A stretch of DNA of 64,000 nt from Sphingobium sp052327305 (GTDB lineage Bacteria > Pseudomonadota > Alphaproteobacteria > Sphingomonadales > Sphingomonadaceae): positions 1,116,001 to 1,180,000 of the forward strand of contig NZ_CP182486.1 in NCBI RefSeq assembly GCF_052327305.1, read 5' to 3'. The notes below the pieces were generated by a model that did not search any database, was not told the DNA's origin, and saw only the letters and a program-made list of their open reading frames with translations. Below, piece by piece: positions 60,536-64,000 of the stretch (positions within the stretch are counted from its first letter, which is position 1; the number at the start of each line of letters is the position of its first letter). The translations under genes and the position numbers were made by a program.

Positions 60536-61537
60536 ATGTCTCGACCCACAGTGCTGGTTACCGGAGGCGCTGGCTATATCGGCAGTCACGCCGTGCTCGC
60601 CTTGCTGGATGGTGGCTGGCCGGTCGTCGTGCTCGACAATCTCACTACCGGGTTCCGCTGGGCAGTGGATAAGCGCGCCACGTTCGTCGCGGGCGATCTG
60701 GCCGATCAGGCTCTTGTGGAAGAGACGCTCGCGGCGCACGCCATTGGCGCGATCATGCATTTCGCGGGGTCGATCATCGTGCCGGAGTCGGTGGAGAACC
60801 CGCTCAAATATTATCGCAACAACACCGCCAACAGCCGCAACCTTATCGAAGCCGCAGTCAACAGGGGCGTTGCCCACTTCATCTTCTCATCCACTGCCGC
60901 GACCTATGGGGTGCCGGAGGAGAGCCCGGTCCGTGAGGATGCGCCCAAAGCGCCGATCAATCCCTACGGACAGTCCAAGCTGATGACCGAGCTAATGCTC
61001 AAGGACGTCGCCGCGGCGCATTCCATGAACTACTGCGCGCTCCGCTATTTCAACGTCGCGGGAGCCGATCCGCAGGAGAGAACCGGTCAGTCGACCGCAG
61101 GCGCCACGCACCTCATCAAGGTCGCGGTCGAAGCAGCACTCGGGAAGCGGGCTCATGTCGGCGTCTTCGGCACGGATTTCGACACGGCGGATGGGACCGG
61201 CGTGCGCGACTATATCCACGTGTCGGACCTTGCGGCGGCGCATGTTCTGGCGCTGGAAGCGCTGATCGCGGAGCCTGCGCGCAGCCTCACGATGAACTGC
61301 GGCTATGGGCGCGGCTTCTCGGTTCTGGAAGTGCTCAACGCTGTGGATCGTGTCACGAACATGAAGATCGAGCGGCGGCTTGAGGGGCGCCGGGCTGGCG
61401 ATCCTCCGGCGCTAATCTCGGACAATAGCCGGATCAAGGCGACGTTACCCTGGACCCCGCAATACGCCGATCTCGACATGATCGTGCAGCATGCTCTGGC
61501 GTGGGAACGCAAGCTGAGCGACATACGCGGAGAATAA
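60536..61537 (+). CDS. galE: UDP-glucose 4-epimerase
   Basis: 333 residues, short-chain dehydrogenase fold. NAD motif VTGGAGYIGSHAVLALLDGG (8-27), catalytic Tyr144-x3-Lys148 in INPYGQSKLM, TAATYG and FNVAGADPQERTGQ. Interconverts UDP-glucose and UDP-galactose for envelope sugars; other 4-epimerase substrates are possible. Lies downstream of manC and the microprotein, suggesting a polysaccharide-precursor unit. Confidence 0.94.
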   Translation: MSRPTVLVTGGAGYIGSHAVLALLDGGWPVVVLDNLTTGFRWAVDKRATFVAGDLADQALVEETLAAHAIGAIMHFAGSIIVPESVENPLKYYRNNTANSRNLIEAAVNRGVAHFIFSSTAATYGVPEESPVREDAPKAPINPYGQSKLMTELMLKDVAAAHSMNYCALRYFNVAGADPQERTGQSTAGATHLIKVAVEAALGKRAHVGVFGTDFDTADGTGVRDYIHVSDLAAAHVLALEALIAEPARSLTMNCGYGRGFSVLEVLNAVDRVTNMKIERRLEGRRAGDPPALISDNSRIKATLPWTPQYADLDMIVQHALAWERKLSDIRGE

Positions 61538-61555
61538 GCCTCCCGCCGTTTATCG

Positions 61556-62614
61556 TCACTCCACGATGCGGAAGCTGTACGTATATTCGCTCTGCGGAGC
61601 GCCGGCGATGCCGCTGATCTTCACGGTGTATGTCGCACCCGATATCAGCCCTGTGGCGCGCCACTGAATGCTGTTCGGAACACCATAGTTAATGTTGTCG
61701 GCCGTCTTGTTGGTGACCTGCACGTTCGTCCCGATCTGCGTGGTCATCGTGACGGTCGCGTTGCTGAAATTCACGGCGCCGTTGCCGCCGCGATTCGTCT
61801 TGCTGGCGATCGCCGAGAAGGACAGATAGCCGAGCTTGTCCACATAGCGCGCGGGATAGTTGCCATAAGGATAGGCGACGAAATCGGGCACATTTGCCGG
61901 GACAGGCTCCGCTGTCGAGAAAGCGAAAACCTTCATTGCCGCCGCATCCGTGCGAATGCCATCGGCGCCTTCCTGACTGACACGACCATAGGCGGTTCGG
62001 CCAAGGAACGGGTCGAGAATCCAGCGGCGATGGCCGATATTGCTTCCAGCTAACTCGGTAAGCCACATGCCGAGAAAATCGTCCTCGCTGCTCCAGTCGA
62101 GATAAGGCGAGACCGTTCCGCCAACCAGATTGCTGCTTCCCGCACCTTCTGCGCCCGTCATACTGTAGCAGCGCCAGTTGGTCGGAGGGGTATGGCTGAG
62201 TTGGCCATTGGACGCCATTATAAGCGCGGCCTGCACTGCCTCCTCTTCATCGTCATTGGCATAGACGACTGGAGAGAGGCCATGGAGAGCGCGGATGGCA
62301 TTGAGCCGCGTGAGAAAATCCGCCCTGACGCTCGCCTTGAGCTTGCCCGGCGTGCAGGTCGTCACATCGGCCAGTTCGTCATAAAGCGCGAGAACGCCCT
62401 CTCCCCAATTGGTCGGTGTCGGAGCCGGGGTGGGCACAGTTGCCGAGGATGGCGTGGGCGTCGGGGTTGGGGACGGCGTGGGCGTCGGCGAGTTCCCGCT
62501 AGGCACAGTCACAGCGCCGCCCGATCCGCCCTCGGCTCCGCCACAAGCCGTCAGCAGCGAAATGAAGGTCACGGCGCTCATGGCGCCCCGATAGAATCTC
62601 TTCTGCATGAGCAT
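61556..62614 (-). CDS. CAP/SCP-domain lipoprotein with Pro-Thr linker
   Basis: 352 residues. Lipobox in ISLLTACGGAEG (Cys near residue 24), then a linker of Pro-Thr-Ser repeats (about residues 40-72, encoded by a short minisatellite), then a CAP (CRISP/antigen 5/PR-1) domain (~85-240; FLTRLNAIRALHGLSPVVYA, ALIMASNGQLSHTPP, NIGHRRWILDP) and a C-terminal Ig-like/beta domain (VTNKTADNINYG, TYTVKISGIAGAP). Surface or periplasmic. Function unknown. Convergent with galE (18-bp gap). Confidence 0.88.
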   Translation of the reverse strand: MLMQKRFYRGAMSAVTFISLLTACGGAEGGSGGAVTVPSGNSPTPTPSPTPTPTPSSATVPTPAPTPTNWGEGVLALYDELADVTTCTPGKLKASVRADFLTRLNAIRALHGLSPVVYANDDEEEAVQAALIMASNGQLSHTPPTNWRCYSMTGAEGAGSSNLVGGTVSPYLDWSSEDDFLGMWLTELAGSNIGHRRWILDPFLGRTAYGRVSQEGADGIRTDAAAMKVFAFSTAEPVPANVPDFVAYPYGNYPARYVDKLGYLSFSAIASKTNRGGNGAVNFSNATVTMTTQIGTNVQVTNKTADNINYGVPNSIQWRATGLISGATYTVKISGIAGAPQSEYTYSFRIVE

Positions 62615-62713
62615 GGGTTTATCGGCGAGAGCCTAAAGTCCGCTTAACTACTCGTGACGATGCCGTATCGGAGATGAAGATTTTTCGGGCCTATTGGGAC
62701 AGGAGGTCGCGCA

Positions 62714-64000
62714 CTAGTGCGCGGCGCCCCAGCTTGAGCCGATGCCGATTTCGACACCCAGCGGCACGGAGAGTCGAACCATTGGTTCGGCAGCCCCCGC
62801 CATGACCGACTCGATAATGGGCTTGGCCGCTTCCACATCGCTCTCAGGCAGCTCGAACACGAGTTCGTCATGCACCTGGAGGAGCATGCGCACCTGCCCC
62901 AGCCCAGCCTCCCTGAGTGCTGGCCCCATCCGCGCCATCGCCCGCTTGATGATGTCGGCGCTGGTGCCCTGTATGGGCGCGTTGATCGCCGCCCGCTCCG
63001 CACCCTGACGGATGTGCTGCACACTGTTGGTAATCTGCGGAAACCAGGTTTTCCGGCCAAAGAGCGTCTCGGTGTAACCCCGCGCGCGGACCTTCTCCAG
63101 CGTCTCGTTGATATAGGCCGATATGCCCGGAAAACGCTCGAAATAGCGTGAAATCATCGATTGCGCTTCGTCGGGATCGATCTCCAGCCGGGCCGCCAGA
63201 CCCCAGCGCGAAATGCCATAAAGAATGGCGAAGTTGATCGTCTTCGCGCGGGCGCGCGTGTCGCGATTCACCTCGCCGAACAGCTCCTGCGCCGTCGCCG
63301 CGTGAATATCCTCGCCCGCCAGAAACGCATCACGAAGGGCGGGCACGTCCGCCATGTGGGCTGCAAGGCGCAGTTCGATCTGACTGTAGTCGGCGGCAAG
63401 GATCACGTTACCCGGCTCGGCGATAAACGCATCGCGGATTTGTCGACCGACCTCGCTGCGGATCGGAATATTCTGGAGATTGGGATCGGTGGAACTGAGG
63501 CGACCTGTCTGTGCGCCCGTCAGGCTGTAACTGGTGTGAACCCGGCCCGTTTGCGGATTGATCTGAGCCTGCAACGCATCGGTATAAGTGGATTTCAGCT
63601 TGGAAAGCTGCCGCCACTCAAGCACCAACCCGGCGATCTCCGATCCCTCCGCCTTCAGCTTCTCCAGAACGGTCACGTCAGTTGAATAAGCGCCGCTCTT
63701 GCCCTTTTTCCCGCCCTTGAGGCCCATCTTCTCGAAGAGAATCGCGCCCAGCTGCTGCGTGGAACCCACCATGAAGGGCTGGCCGGCAAGCGCGTGGATT
63801 TCGCTCTCGAGCCGCGCGATGTCCTGCGCGAACTGTCCCGAAAGGCGCGAGAGCGCCTCCCGGTCCACCTTGATGCCGGCCCGCTCCATGCCGGCGACCA
63901 CGCTTGCGAGCGGCCGGTCGACCAGCTCGTAAATGCGTGTCGCGCCTTCATGGGCGAGCCTGGGCTTGAACCGGGTCCAAAGCCGGTAGGTCACGTCCGC
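62714..64000 (-). CDS. polA: DNA polymerase I (3' part, start outside window)
   Basis: C-terminal ~428 residues visible; the frame is open to the right edge. Family A polymerase motifs: motif A VILAADYSQIELRLAAHM, motif B RDTRARAKTINFAILYGISR and motif C LLQVHDELVFELP. The thumb region (TGRLSSTDPNLQNIPIR) is present; the 5'-3' nuclease and 3'-5' exonuclease parts would lie beyond the window. Replication and repair enzyme. Confidence 0.96.
   Translation of the reverse strand, partial: ADVTYRLWTRFKPRLAHEGATRIYELVDRPLASVVAGMERAGIKVDREALSRLSGQFAQDIARLESEIHALAGQPFMVGSTQQLGAILFEKMGLKGGKKGKSGAYSTDVTVLEKLKAEGSEIAGLVLEWRQLSKLKSTYTDALQAQINPQTGRVHTSYSLTGAQTGRLSSTDPNLQNIPIRSEVGRQIRDAFIAEPGNVILAADYSQIELRLAAHMADVPALRDAFLAGEDIHAATAQELFGEVNRDTRARAKTINFAILYGISRWGLAARLEIDPDEAQSMISRYFERFPGISAYINETLEKVRARGYTETLFGRKTWFPQITNSVQHIRQGAERAAINAPIQGTSADIIKRAMARMGPALREAGLGQVRMLLQVHDELVFELPESDVEAAKPIIESVMAGAAEPMVRLSVPLGVEIGIGSSWGAAH

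Overview
This is a 64 kb stretch of chromosome from an alphaproteobacterium, most likely a sphingomonad (Sphingomonadaceae: Sphingobium, Sphingomonas or a close relative). The evidence is the high GC, the alphaproteobacterial style of the division cluster, an UrcA-family secreted protein, a CpaA-type Flp/Tad pilus locus, LytS/LytTR signalling, two promoters matching the EcfG general-stress consensus, and a tandem glycine riboswitch before gcvT. I see no phage, IS element, CRISPR array, tRNA or rRNA. The window reads as core chromosome with short accessory patches.

Layout. 1-1857 is the 3' end of smc. 1.9-10.3 kb is a mixed patch: a small membrane protein, a GlxA-type AraC regulator divergent from an alpha/beta hydrolase, a frameshifted methyltransferase, an unrecognised protein, a small acidic stress-type protein under an EcfG promoter, a LytS/LytTR two-component pair, an exported amidohydrolase, and an UrcA-family protein beside a palindromic repeat. 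10.8-15.5 kb is the glycine cleavage operon (gcvT-gcvH-gcvPA-gcvPB, minus strand), headed by a tandem glycine riboswitch and closed by an intrinsic terminator. A dNTPase and a TPR/SPOR protein follow.

18.7-37.4 kb is a complete, tightly overlapping dcw cluster on the minus strand: mraZ-rsmH-ftsL-ftsI-murE-murF-mraY-murD-ftsW-murG-murC-murB-ddl-ftsQ-ftsA-ftsZ. Most junctions are ATGA or GTGA overlaps. Several annotated starts were moved to these junctions because they carry Shine-Dalgarno sequences and fit the family lengths. The mraZ upstream region carries three TGGGA repeats at exact 10-nt spacing and an FNR/FixK-like palindrome. Upstream of it lie a GldG-like membrane protein, a Gln-rich membrane protein and a cysteine synthase.

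40.3-48.2 kb holds a structured intergenic region, an entericidin-type lipoprotein with an EcfG promoter, and the operon argS-SPOR-nagZ-scpA-scpB-tatA-tatB-tatC (minus strand). 48.3-50.7 kb is ispH-thrB-rnhA (plus strand), followed by a DUF1508 protein and a DAO-type oxidoreductase on the minus strand. 52.1-59.3 kb is a Tad pilus operon cpaA-cpaB-cpaC-cpaD-cpaE-tadB-tadC, which lacks the assembly ATPase cpaF/tadA and a pilin gene. 59.4-61.5 kb is manC, a 33-codon membrane microprotein and galE. 61.6-64.0 kb is a CAP-domain lipoprotein and the 3' part of polA.

The least explained material is non-coding: the 78-bp palindromic element at 9874-9951, the hairpin-dense gap at 40296-40558, the 80-nt foldable element upstream of argS, and the cis-sites before mraZ. 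No clearly novel protein system was found.
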